Below are positions 7,932 to 15,949 of a stretch of DNA of 64,000 bases, in pieces; the first letter of the stretch is position 1; every line of letters begins with the position of its first letter. A model generated the notes under the pieces. The model was not told the origin of the DNA and ran no database searches. It saw nothing but the letters and a program-made list of their open reading frames with translations. The stretch is from Lentzea terrae (GTDB lineage Bacteria; Actinomycetota; Actinomycetes; Mycobacteriales; Pseudonocardiaceae). A program made the position numbers and the translations under genes. Where the stretch lies: contig NZ_QFWW01000008.1 in the NCBI RefSeq assembly GCF_003265345.1, positions 353,440 through 417,439 of the forward strand, in the 5' to 3' direction.

Positions 7932-9308
7932 TCAGGACGGTTGGGAAACGGCTTCGCGCAGGGCCTGCGTGCGCCGGATCAACTTCCCGTTGGAGGTGCG
8001 GGGCAGTTCCGGCAGCACCCGGATCAGCCTCGGGACCTTGTAGGCGGCCAGGCGGTCGCGGCACCAGCCCGCCAGTTCCCCGGCGGCGGGGCCGTCCTCC
8101 ACCGCGGCCACGTACGCCTCGATGGACTCGGCGTGGATCACCACCACGTCGGTGATCCGGGGGTGCTGGCGCAGCACGGACTCGACCTCGATCAGGTCGA
8201 CCTTCAGCCCGCCGATCACCACCAGCGAGTCGCTGCGGCCGAGCAGTCGCACGGTCCCGTGCTCGTCCTGCTCGGCCCTGTCGTACGTGCGCAGCCAGCC
8301 GGCGGAGTATCTGTCCACATCGGACCCCCGCAGGTAGGGGGTGCCGTCGGGCAGCTCCACCTCCAGCTCGCCGTGGTTGACCCGCACCACGATGCCGGGT
8401 GCGGCCGGGCCGACCGCCGGCCGGGACGTTCCGCTGACGTCCATCGCGATCACACCGGTCTCGGTGGTGCCGTAGGAGTCGCCGAGGCGGAAACCGAAGC
8501 GTTCCAGGAACGCCTCGGCGAGCCCGTCGCTCATCAGCTCGCCACCGGACACCGCCGCCCGCAGCGAGGGCAGTGCGGGCACGGACTTCGCCGTGGTCAG
8601 CAGTTCGTAGTGGAAGGGAGTGCCGAAGATGACGTGCACCTCGTGTTCCTCGGCGGTGGTGAGCACGTCCTTGGCGGACAGTCGCCGGGTGAACACCACG
8701 GCCACGCCCGCCACGAGCGAGTGCAACAGCCCGGCGATCAGCCCGAAGCTGTGCGCGGTCGAGCTGAGCAGCAGCAGCCGTTCGCCCGCACTGGGCATCC
8801 CGTCGATCCGGGTGAACCGCTCGACCTCCGCGGCCAGCGATGCCGGTGTCCGGCCGATCACCTTCGGTTGCCCGGTAGAGCCCGAGCTGAACTGGATCAG
8901 CCGGTGCTCGGTCGTCGCCCGCTCACCGTCGCGGTGGTGCTCGGTGACCACCTCGCAGGCGGGCTGGAACGCCATCGCGAACCGCCCACCGGCCATGGCT
9001 CGGACGGTGAACTCGGGGCGGCACAACGAACGCAGCGCGTCGACTTCGGCTGGTGCGAGCCGGTGGTCCACCAGCATCACCTGCGCGCCCAGCGACCACA
9101 GCGCGAACACCACCTCGACCTGGGTGCGGCTCGGCGGCACCTGCACCAGGACGGTCGAGCCGTCCCCGATGCCGAAACCGCCGAACACCTTGGCTTCCTC
9201 GGCGACGGCCGAGCGGACCTCGGCACGGGACACGACATGTCCGTCGTGCACCAGGTAGGGCAGCTCGCCGGGATGGGCGTCGAACAGCTCTTCGAGAAGG
9301 TCCCGCAT
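7932..9308 (-). CDS. AMP-dependent acyl/aryl ligase (candidate 3,4-AHBA loading enzyme)
   Basis: A 458-residue ANL-superfamily enzyme. Core motifs are QFSSGSTGQPK, YGTTETGVIAMD, LGRSDSLVVIGG and the C-terminal TSNGKLIRRT with the adenylation lysine. It is shorter than usual acyl-CoA ligases but has both subdomains. It starts at ATG 9308, one base after the DHQ-synthase-II-like gene, and precedes two ACPs. That order suggests activation of 3-amino-4-hydroxybenzoate and transfer to a carrier. A CoA-ligase role, or exchange of roles with the 550-residue ligase, cannot be excluded from sequence alone. Confidence 0.85.
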   Translation of the reverse strand: MRDLLEELFDAHPGELPYLVHDGHVVSRAEVRSAVAEEAKVFGGFGIGDGSTVLVQVPPSRTQVEVVFALWSLGAQVMLVDHRLAPAEVDALRSLCRPEFTVRAMAGGRFAMAFQPACEVVTEHHRDGERATTEHRLIQFSSGSTGQPKVIGRTPASLAAEVERFTRIDGMPSAGERLLLLSSTAHSFGLIAGLLHSLVAGVAVVFTRRLSAKDVLTTAEEHEVHVIFGTPFHYELLTTAKSVPALPSLRAAVSGGELMSDGLAEAFLERFGFRLGDSYGTTETGVIAMDVSGTSRPAVGPAAPGIVVRVNHGELEVELPDGTPYLRGSDVDRYSAGWLRTYDRAEQDEHGTVRLLGRSDSLVVIGGLKVDLIEVESVLRQHPRITDVVVIHAESIEAYVAAVEDGPAAGELAGWCRDRLAAYKVPRLIRVLPELPRTSNGKLIRRTQALREAVSQPS

Positions 9309-9309
9309 C

Positions 9310-10401
9310 TCACTGCTCCTTGCAGAACTCGCCGATCGGGATGCCGACGTGCCGCTGGTCGGTCGCCAGGTAGCCGAGCAGCTCGTCGCCCCGCTGGAGC
9401 TCGGTGACGTTGCGGACCTTGCCGCCGGGGCCGAGCAGCCGGACGTGCCAGTCGTCCTGCACGGTCAGGCTGATCTCGATGCCGTCGACGGAGTGCGCGG
9501 TGATGCTGAGCAGCGGGCGGGACTCCAGCTTGGACCGGCCGACCACGACCCGGCGGGTACGCCCCTCGGAGTTGACCGCGAGGACCGTGCTGCCGGAGTG
9601 CAGCTCGCTGAGGTAGTTGGTCCGGTTCTCCGGGCCGAGCACGTACGAGTGCAACGCGCCCGCGTTGACCCGGAACGGCCGGGTCGGCATGTAGGGCAGC
9701 GGGTGGGTTTCGCTGCAGCTCAACAGGAATCCGGTCGAGAACGAGCCGACCAGGATGCCTTCGTCCTCCTCGAAGTGCGTGCAGGTGTCGACGCACACCC
9801 GGTCGCCGAGGCCGTGGTGCTCGATCCGGTCGACGACGAGCGTCGCCAGTTCCAGCTTCGGGCTGGTCGCCTCCAGCATCCGGCTCAGCGCGAAGACCTC
9901 GGTCGCGTCCTTCGGCGCGAGCAGCACGCCCTCGGAACCGCGTTCCAGCACGTCGACGACGATCGACGCTTCTTCGAGGTCACCGCAGACCGTGAACAGC
10001 TTGCCGGGCGCGCGGTCGGCGGAGGCCAGCACGATCTCCAACGGGATCTTGGTGGGGTCGGCGAACCGCACGACGCTGTAGGGCAGTGCGACGGCGGCGG
10101 CGCACGCGAGTTGGAGCGTGCGGTCGTCGTGCACGTCCACCCATGCGGCGACGTTCTCGCGATCGCCAGCCGCCAGCACGAGCGCGTCCAGTTCGGCCTG
10201 GTCCGCTATGACGGTCGTGGTGATGCCGGTGAAGCCCTCGGCCGCGCCCACCAGGATGTTTGCGATGGTCGGGGGCAGGGTCGCGAGGACGGCGGGGTCG
10301 TCGGACACGATGCCGTGCAACCGGGAGTGGATGGCGGCGTCGACGACGCCTTCGACGTGGTGCGGGGCCACGGTCCGGAGATCGATCCAAGCGAGCGTCA
10401 T
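9310..10401 (-). CDS. griH-like: 3-dehydroquinate synthase II-like enzyme, 3-amino-4-hydroxybenzoate synthase (GriH-like)
   Basis: A 363-residue protein starting at ATG 10401 (ATGA overlap with the aldolase). It has the features of archaeal-type DHQ synthase II over its full length, including ADPTKIPLEIVLA, SEGVLLAPKDATE, VGSFSTGFLLSCSETH and FRVNAGALHSYV. In actinomycetes GriH of grixazone uses this fold to cyclise and aromatise the C7 product of GriI into 3-amino-4-hydroxybenzoate. The immediately upstream GriI-like aldolase makes this pairing diagnostic, since shikimate synthesis in bacteria normally uses the unrelated AroB. Confidence 0.92.
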   Translation of the reverse strand: MTLAWIDLRTVAPHHVEGVVDAAIHSRLHGIVSDDPAVLATLPPTIANILVGAAEGFTGITTTVIADQAELDALVLAAGDRENVAAWVDVHDDRTLQLACAAAVALPYSVVRFADPTKIPLEIVLASADRAPGKLFTVCGDLEEASIVVDVLERGSEGVLLAPKDATEVFALSRMLEATSPKLELATLVVDRIEHHGLGDRVCVDTCTHFEEDEGILVGSFSTGFLLSCSETHPLPYMPTRPFRVNAGALHSYVLGPENRTNYLSELHSGSTVLAVNSEGRTRRVVVGRSKLESRPLLSITAHSVDGIEISLTVQDDWHVRLLGPGGKVRNVTELQRGDELLGYLATDQRHVGIPIGEFCKEQ

Positions 10402-11243
10402 CGGGCACCTGTCGTCATCGTCGGGATTCGGGAGAGGTCGGTCTGGTGTGCCGCCTGGTGTGCTGCGGAATCCGGCACCGCGGCGTGCGGCCCGTGCACC
10501 ACGGCGGCCAGCCTGGCCACCAGCGATGCCGGATTGGGGGAGGTGAAGACCTTGCGGCCCACCGCGAGGCCCGCGCAGCCCGCCGCCATCAGTTCGGTGG
10601 CGCAGGCGATCAAGTCGGAACCGTCGATCGGTCCGCCCGCGGCGAGCACCGGGATCGGAGAGTTCGCCACGACCTCCGCCATCCGCCGCACCGGCAGGGT
10701 GACCGAGGTCTTCACCAGGTCGGCGCCGAGGTCGGCGGCGATGTTGACGACGTGCGCGAGCAGCGCCGGGTCCTTCGGGTCGATGATCCGCGGTCCCCGC
10801 GGGTAGATCATCGCGATCAGCGGCAGTCCCCAGGCCTCGCACGCCGTCGCGACCGCGCCGAGGTCGGCGAGTTGCCGCGCCTCGGTGTCGGAACCGATGT
10901 TCACGTGCACGCTGACCGCGTCGGCGCCCAGCCGCAGCGCGTCCTCTGCCATGCCGACGAGCACCTTGGCGTTGGTGTCGGCGGCGTGGGCGGTGCCCGC
11001 GCTGAGGTGCACCACCAGAGCGCAGGAAGCCAGGATGGCCGGGGGCACCAGCCGTGCTCGTCCTTTGTGGACGATGAGTGCGTCCGCTCCTCCCGCCACC
11101 AGGTTCCGGAGCAGGTCGTGCCATCGGTCGTGGGGCGCGACCGGACCGTCGGACACGCTGTGGTCCAGCGGGACGAACAGGTGCCTCCCGTCGTTCGCCG
11201 AGGACAACCGGCGCAGTCGGAATAGCTTTCCGGTATTCGTCAT
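10398..11243 (-). CDS. griI-like: Class I aldolase, 2-amino-4,5-dihydroxy-6-oxo-7-phosphonooxyheptanoate synthase (GriI-like)
   Basis: A 281-residue (beta/alpha)8 aldolase of the DeoC/FbaB-LsrF type. [11 protein letters not shown] near residues 24-34 and IYPRG at 146-150 are typical, and the probable Schiff-base lysine is Lys178 in [10 protein letters not shown]. GriI condenses dihydroxyacetone phosphate with aspartate semialdehyde as the first step to 3,4-AHBA. A strong AAGGAGGG ribosome-binding site lies about ten bases upstream of ATG 11243, and this is the first gene of the leftward operon. The extra C-terminal tail after VVHGPHAA is Ala/His-rich and probably disordered. Confidence 0.92.
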   Translation of the reverse strand: MTNTGKLFRLRRLSSANDGRHLFVPLDHSVSDGPVAPHDRWHDLLRNLVAGGADALIVHKGRARLVPPAILASCALVVHLSAGTAHAADTNAKVLVGMAEDALRLGADAVSVHVNIGSDTEARQLADLGAVATACEAWGLPLIAMIYPRGPRIIDPKDPALLAHVVNIAADLGADLVKTSVTLPVRRMAEVVANSPIPVLAAGGPIDGSDLIACATELMAAGCAGLAVGRKVFTSPNPASLVARLAAVVHGPHAAVPDSAAHQAAHQTDLSRIPTMTTGAR

Positions 11244-11532
11244 GCCGTCTGAACCCTCCTTTTCGAAAGCTGGTTCAGCGAAGAATGTGAATGAAAAACT
11301 TTCAAGTCGGCAGGCTAGTCACGGTCGCAGGCTCGAACAAATAACTCTTGCGCATAACTCGGCAGTTATGCCGGTTCAGGCCCAAAGAGCACTATTTTCG
11401 GTGTGGGCCGTGCGGACGTGTCGTGCCGCCCAATCGGACGGTGCGCGAACATGTCGGTGCTCTAAGAACTTTCTCATTTTCTTCTGACAGATTCTGCGGT
11501 GCCGCAGTCTCGATGAAGAGCAGGAGGTCCTC
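11244..11532. promoter_or_regulatory. Divergent promoter region of the 3,4-AHBA operon
   Basis: This 289-base gap separates the leftward aldolase operon from the rightward flavoprotein gene and must hold both promoters. It is richer in A/T than its surroundings, especially 11265-11400 and 11460-11500. I see no clear -35/-10 pair. It holds the inverted repeat listed separately. Confidence 0.65.
11353..11370. promoter_or_regulatory. Inverted repeat CATAACT-N4-AGTTATG, putative LysR operator
   Basis: A perfect 7-bp inverted repeat with a 4-base spacer (arms 11353-11359 and 11364-11370). A further copy of the half-site, ATAACTC, sits at 11341-11347, 13 bases upstream of the same half-site in the left arm. 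Dyad symmetry of this size plus an extra half-site is usual for LysR-type regulators, and a LysR gene lies 0.9 kb away behind the flavoprotein gene. The assignment of the regulator is inference. Confidence 0.55.
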
Positions 11533-12138
11533 TTGAAGGAGCCGACGGATCCGGTGCGCCTGGTCGTGGCGTGTCATGAGGGGCGCGGGCACACCGGCAG
11601 GCTCGCCGCGGCGGTCCGGCAGGGAGCCCAGGACGTGGCCGGCGTCGACGTCGCGGCCATCGCGGTCGACGAGATCACCTCTGAGCAGTGGTTCCAGCTC
11701 GACGAAGCACACGCCGTGATCTTCGGCGCCCCGACGTACATGGGGTCCGCGTCGGCCGCGTTCCACCAGTTCGCGGAGGCCAGCAGTCGTCGTTGGCTGA
11801 CCCGGCGCTGGCAGGACAAGCTGGCGGCGGGCTTCACGAACTCCGGTGCGAAGGCCGGTGACAAGTCCGGCACGCTCGGGTACTTCACCACGTTCGCCGC
11901 CCAGCACGGAATGGTGTGGGTCAACCTGGGCCTGCGTTCCGGATGGTGTTCCACCAACGGCAGTGAGTACGACCTGAACCGACTGGGCTTCTCGCACGGT
12001 GCCGCCGCGCAGTCCAACATCGACGAAGGCCCCGAACTGATGCACAAGGCCGATCTGCAGACCGCCGAATACCTGGGCAGAAGAGTTGCCGAGTACGCGC
12101 GGATCGTCGTCGCGGGCAAGAGGGCGCTTTCACTGTGA
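11533..12138 (+). CDS. Flavodoxin-fold NAD(P)H-dependent reductase (WrbA/FMN reductase family)
   Basis: A 201-residue protein with a TTG start at 11533, supported by AGGAGG at 11522-11527; no better start is nearby. The pattern GAPTYMGSASAAFHQFAE, then FTNSG and a YDLNRLGFSHG segment, are typical of WrbA-like flavoproteins with FMN bound at the loop ends. It is divergent from the AHBA operon and shares its control region, so it may serve as a reductase in that pathway or protect against quinone-like or diazo products. Substrate unknown. Confidence 0.82.
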   Translation: MKEPTDPVRLVVACHEGRGHTGRLAAAVRQGAQDVAGVDVAAIAVDEITSEQWFQLDEAHAVIFGAPTYMGSASAAFHQFAEASSRRWLTRRWQDKLAAGFTNSGAKAGDKSGTLGYFTTFAAQHGMVWVNLGLRSGWCSTNGSEYDLNRLGFSHGAAAQSNIDEGPELMHKADLQTAEYLGRRVAEYARIVVAGKRALSL

Positions 12139-12150
12139 ATAGGGCTCCCG

Positions 12151-12279
12151 ACGTGGTTCGTGCTGGTGCAGCGCTTCGCCGAACACCCGAGCTTCGACGT
12201 GAAGCTGTTCGCCGGCGGCAGCATCGCCCTGCTGTTCGCGTCGCGTTCGTGCTCAGATGTTTCCGATCGGAGGGGTTAG
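12151..12279 (+). pseudogene. Possible gene remnant in frame after the flavoprotein stop
   Basis: Reading on in the same frame past the flavoprotein stop gives about 43 codons to TAG at 12277, with a protein-like start (TWFVLVQRFAEHPSFDVKLF) and a hydrophobic GGSIALLFAS segment. There is no start codon with a ribosome-binding site. It looks like a leftover of another gene rather than random sequence, but I do not recognise the family. Confidence 0.25.
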
Positions 12280-12285
12280 GGCGTC

Positions 12286-13284
12286 ATGGAGTTGGGACTT
12301 CGGCATCTGCAGGTCGTCGTGGCGGTGGCCGAGGCGGGCAGCGTCAGCCGGGCCGCGGCCACGTTGCAGATCGCACAGTCCGGCCTCACCGCGCAGCTCG
12401 GCCGGATCGAGCGGGAGTTCGGCGCACCGCTGTTCCTGCGCCGCTCGCACGGGGTCGAGCCGACCGAACTGGGCACCCAAGTCGTGCTCGGGGCGCGGCT
12501 GCTGATCGATCAGTTCAACGACCTGATCGCCGCGGCGCGCACCCGTGCGCACGGCGGCGGAGCGGCGACCGTCCGGCTGGGAGGCGTGGACAGCCCGTGG
12601 ATCTCCACCGTCGCCGCGGCGTTGCGCGGCCTGCTGCCGGACCACGAGCAGATCACCTACGTGGAGGAGAACTCGGAGGCGGTCGTGGAGCTGGTGCGCA
12701 CCTCGCGGCTCGACCTCGCGGTGATCACCGAGCATCCGGACGCCCCGGCGCCGAAACCGCAACGGCTGGTCTTCCGCGACCTCGGCGTCGAGCCGCTGCT
12801 GATCGGCCTGCGGTTTGATCACCCGGAGGCCGGCCGCGACCGGATCCACCTGGCGCAGCTCGCCGAGTACGACTGGATCGCGCCGGCCGACAAGGAGGGC
12901 GGCTTGCGGCAGAGCCTGCGCACCGCCTGCGAGCGGGCCGGGTTCGTGCCGCGGTTCCGCCACTTCGGAGCGGACCACGGCACCGCGGCCGCCATCGTCG
13001 GCTCCGGCACGACCGTCGGCCTGTTCCCCCTGACCTCGGCTTCCGTGCCCGACGTGGTGTTCCGTCCCCTCGCCGACGAGCCGCTCTGGCGCCGCACCAT
13101 GCTGGTCTGGCAGCCCGGCTCACCGCTGGCCGGCGTCGCGACCGACCTCGTCACGATGGCGTCCGACGAGGTTTTCCGCTCTCGCAAGCCGTTTCTCGTG
13201 CTGGAGCCCGACCCGGTCGACTATCGGCGCTATGTGAACTCCCCGAGGCCCACTGCAGCACCCGCGTCACCGAGGCGGACGTGA
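12286..13284 (+). CDS. LysR-family transcriptional regulator
   Basis: A 332-residue LTTR. The N-terminal winged helix-turn-helix spans about residues 1-60 (LRHLQVVVAVAEAGSVSRAA, then SGLTAQLGRIEREFG), followed by a periplasmic-binding-like effector domain. The ATG at 12286 has GGAGGGG about 13 bases upstream. It lies behind the WrbA-like gene, probably in the same transcript, and is the best candidate to control the divergent 3,4-AHBA operon through the 11353-11370 dyad. Its 3' end overlaps the convergent histidine kinase gene by 134 bases. Confidence 0.9.
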   Translation: MELGLRHLQVVVAVAEAGSVSRAAATLQIAQSGLTAQLGRIEREFGAPLFLRRSHGVEPTELGTQVVLGARLLIDQFNDLIAAARTRAHGGGAATVRLGGVDSPWISTVAAALRGLLPDHEQITYVEENSEAVVELVRTSRLDLAVITEHPDAPAPKPQRLVFRDLGVEPLLIGLRFDHPEAGRDRIHLAQLAEYDWIAPADKEGGLRQSLRTACERAGFVPRFRHFGADHGTAAAIVGSGTTVGLFPLTSASVPDVVFRPLADEPLWRRTMLVWQPGSPLAGVATDLVTMASDEVFRSRKPFLVLEPDPVDYRRYVNSPRPTAAPASPRRT

Positions 13285-14473
13285 TGGCGGTCAACCCGAT
13301 CGCGGGTGCCACGGCGGGCAGGTCCACTGTGAACACCGCGCCCGCGCCGGACCTGCCCTCGGCGGAAACCGTGCCGTGGTGGGCTTCCACGACCTCGCGG
13401 ACCAGCGACAGGCCGATGCCGAACCGCTTCCCCCGTCCGGCCGCGCCGTGGTGGAAGCGCTCGAACAGCGACCGCCCGTTCGCCTGGTCGAAGCCGACCC
13501 CGTTGTCGCGGACCGACAACCGGACCGTGTCCGCGGTCGGCACCTCGAGCACGACGACGACGGTGCCGCCCTCCGGAGTGTGGCCGATCGCGTTGTCCAC
13601 CAACGCGGTCACCACCCGGCGCAGCGCGGAGACCTCGCCGGACACGAGGAACGGACCCGCTTCGTGCTGAACCTTCAGCACCAGTCCCGCTTCGGTGGCT
13701 CGCACCTCCTCCGCCTCGACCACCTCGGCGGCCAGTTCCGCCAGGTCCACCAGATCCGGCTGCGACTGTTCGGCGGAGATCGCGGAGTGGAGGATGTCGT
13801 CGACCACGTCACCGAGCTGGCGGGTGCCGTTGACCAGCCGGCGCATCTCGGCGGCCAGGGCCTCCGGGCATTCCATCTTGTCCGCCTTGCGTGCCAGCAG
13901 TTGCGCTTGCGTGTGCAGCCGGGTCAGTGGGGCACGCAGCTCGTGGCTCGCGTCGGCGACGAACCTCCGTTGCCGTGCCAGGGCTTCGTTCAGCGGCGCT
14001 ATCGACCGGTGGTAGAGGAAACGGCTCCCGGCAGGGACGACGACGCCCACTGTCAGCGCGGTCAGCAGCAGCGCCACACTGAACGCGAACAACAGATTCT
14101 GCCGCTCCAGCAAGCGGAACCGCTCGTCGTAGACGACCTGCACGATCTCCGCGCCGCGCCGCTGGGTGAGGACGCGGTAGGTCTCCCCGTCGCGCTTGAC
14201 CTGCTCGAACCGCGGCGCGTCGGCGTTGCGCAGGCTCTCGGTCAACGGGAACCCCGCGGGCAGCCCCGGCGTTCCGGCGACCACGCCGTCGCGTTCGACG
14301 ACCAGCCAGGTGCACGCGGGTGGGCTGGCGATCGACGAGTTCTCCACTGTCCACAGCAGGTCGCTGCGGATGTCGTTCTCGCGCATGTGCGCCGTGATGA
14401 TGTAGATGACGCACTCGATGAGCAGCACGATCAGCACGGTCAGCAGCGTCAGCCGAGCGGTGGTGGCGGCCAT
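13151..14473 (-). CDS. Two-component sensor histidine kinase
   Basis: A 440-residue membrane kinase. TM1 is near residues 8-28, a short extracytoplasmic sensor follows, and TM2 is near 128-150. The HisKA helix carries SHELRAPLTRLHTQ (phosphorylated His near residue 176), and the HATPase_c domain has DNAIGHTPEGG, RDNGVGF and GIGLSLVREV. The ATG at 14473 overlaps the response-regulator stop. About 50 residues after the end of the ATPase domain are low-complexity and are coded opposite the end of the LysR gene, an unusual extension. Confidence 0.88.
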   Translation of the reverse strand: MAATTARLTLLTVLIVLLIECVIYIITAHMRENDIRSDLLWTVENSSIASPPACTWLVVERDGVVAGTPGLPAGFPLTESLRNADAPRFEQVKRDGETYRVLTQRRGAEIVQVVYDERFRLLERQNLLFAFSVALLLTALTVGVVVPAGSRFLYHRSIAPLNEALARQRRFVADASHELRAPLTRLHTQAQLLARKADKMECPEALAAEMRRLVNGTRQLGDVVDDILHSAISAEQSQPDLVDLAELAAEVVEAEEVRATEAGLVLKVQHEAGPFLVSGEVSALRRVVTALVDNAIGHTPEGGTVVVVLEVPTADTVRLSVRDNGVGFDQANGRSLFERFHHGAAGRGKRFGIGLSLVREVVEAHHGTVSAEGRSGAGAVFTVDLPAVAPAIGLTAITSASVTRVLQWASGSSHSADSRPGRAPARETACESGKPRRTPS

Positions 14474-15189
14474 CAGACGGACCCAGCCCGGTAGCCCAGA
14501 CCGTGCACGGTGCGAATGGCCTCGCGCCCGAGCTTGCGGCGCAGATAGTGCACGTACGTGTCCACTATGGACTCCGAGGTGGCTTCCGGGAACACCTGTG
14601 TGCGCAGATCCGTACGCCGGCAGATGACGTTGGGCGCGACGGCGAGCGTGCGGAGCAGGTCACATTCGCGGGCGGACAGCTTGACCGAACCTCCCTGCGA
14701 GGTCAGCACCTCGCGTTGACGCAGGTCGAGGTAACCCTGGCCGAGGGGGAGCAGGTCGGTGTGCTCGAGGTGCCTGCGGTGCAGCGCCCGCACTCTGGCG
14801 ATCAGCTCGTCCACGTCGAACGGCTTGCCGAGGTAGTCCTCCGCCCCGGCGTTCAGCCCCCGCACCCGTTCGGCGACGTCGGAGTGACCGGTCAGCATCA
14901 GGATCTTCGCGGTCACCCCCACCCGCCGCAGCCGGACCATGAGGTCCAGTCCGTCGATCGCGGGCAGCCCGCGGTCCAGCACCATGATGTCCGGCTTGCG
15001 GCTCAACGCGAGGTGCACCCCCTGCTGCCCGTCCAGCGCCACGTCGACCTCGTAGCCCTCGCTCGCGAACAGTTCGGCCAGCATCGCCGCCGTCTCCCGG
15101 TCGTCCTCAACGACGAGCAGTCGGATCGGCTCCGGCGCCTGCGCAGGATTCGGCACGGTGACACTTTGGCAGTTTCGCGCCACGCCCAC
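14473..15189 (-). CDS. OmpR-family response regulator
   Basis: A protein of up to 238 residues. The receiver domain carries the acidic pair in VVEDDRET, the phospho-acceptor aspartate in MVLDRGLP and the conserved Lys in LGKPFD; the C-terminal winged helix contains VDTYVHYLRRKLG. The GTG at 15189 is the longest start, but GGAGGG at 15194-15199 is better spaced for the GTG at 15183. It is translationally coupled to the kinase behind it. Confidence 0.9.
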   Translation of the reverse strand: MGVARNCQSVTVPNPAQAPEPIRLLVVEDDRETAAMLAELFASEGYEVDVALDGQQGVHLALSRKPDIMVLDRGLPAIDGLDLMVRLRRVGVTAKILMLTGHSDVAERVRGLNAGAEDYLGKPFDVDELIARVRALHRRHLEHTDLLPLGQGYLDLRQREVLTSQGGSVKLSARECDLLRTLAVAPNVICRRTDLRTQVFPEATSESIVDTYVHYLRRKLGREAIRTVHGLGYRAGSV

Positions 15190-15484
15190 ATCCCTCCAAT
15201 CTCATGTGGAGTCGCACCTGCGGCACGGACCGCGACGAGCCGGTACGGCCTTGTCCGAGCCGGGTTCGGTGAACGCCAAAGGTAAGGGCGCGGTTCGTGA
15301 TCATTCACATGGGGTAGTAACTCGCGCACCTGGAGTAATGCGCCTGTCCTGATTGTTGGTGCCGGACCGGCTGAACACCGCTGACCAGCCGATTGCCACA
15401 ACGCGGTGTGATCGTTGCGAACCGGTCGCCGACTCTGTGCACCACGACAGCCAACCGCTGCCGGAGCACAGAAGGGCTGATCAG

Positions 15485-15892
15485 ATGCACAGAGTCTCCC
15501 GTACCGCGGTCCGTGCGACCGTGGGCGCGCTCGTCACCGCGGGGCTCGCGATCGGGTTCACCACACCGGCGTCCGCGGCTGCGAGCAGCAGCGCGATCGT
15601 CAACACCGACAAGACCCGTGCCGCCGAGGCGTTCTTCAACCGCTCGACGTCCGGCTCGCACGCCGGCAAGGCGTGGATCGACCTCTACGACGCCAAGTGC
15701 GACGCGCACTCGGTGTACGTCGAGTACCGGATCAACGACGGCGGGACCAAGCGCTTCACCAACGGCGGAGGCTGTGGCAACACCTCCGGCGTCAACCTGC
15801 AGACCGGGTACTTCGCCATCGTGTACCGGGCGTGCGTGGACGTTCAGTTCGGCGGGGATCCGTGCTCGAAGTGGGTGTCCGACCACAACTGA
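15485..15892 (+). CDS. Small secreted protein of unknown function
   Basis: A 135-residue protein starting at ATG 15485, with AGAAGGG about ten bases upstream. A Sec signal peptide (RTAVRATVGALVTAGLAIGF, cleaved after a TPASA-type site) leads a mature part of about 100 residues with four cysteines (AKCD, GGGCGN, RACVD, DPCSK), probably two disulfides. The mature chain alternates beta-prone segments and resembles small exported spore-coat or lectin-like actinobacterial proteins in general character only. It is divergent from the two-component operon. Function unknown. Confidence 0.72.
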   Translation: MHRVSRTAVRATVGALVTAGLAIGFTTPASAAASSSAIVNTDKTRAAEAFFNRSTSGSHAGKAWIDLYDAKCDAHSVYVEYRINDGGTKRFTNGGGCGNTSGVNLQTGYFAIVYRACVDVQFGGDPCSKWVSDHN

Positions 15893-15908
15893 ACGGCTCG
15901 GGGGGTGT

Positions 15909-15938
15909 GGTGGCGCGCGGTCGAAACTGCGCGCCACC
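15909..15938. terminator. Bidirectional hairpin between convergent genes
   Basis: Perfect 10-bp arms GGTGGCGCGC (15909-15918) and GCGCGCCACC (15929-15938) with a 10-base loop, between the secreted-protein stop and the stop of the AfsR-like gene. No U-tract, as usual in actinomycetes. Confidence 0.75.
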
Positions 15939-15949
15939 GCGTGCTGGGT

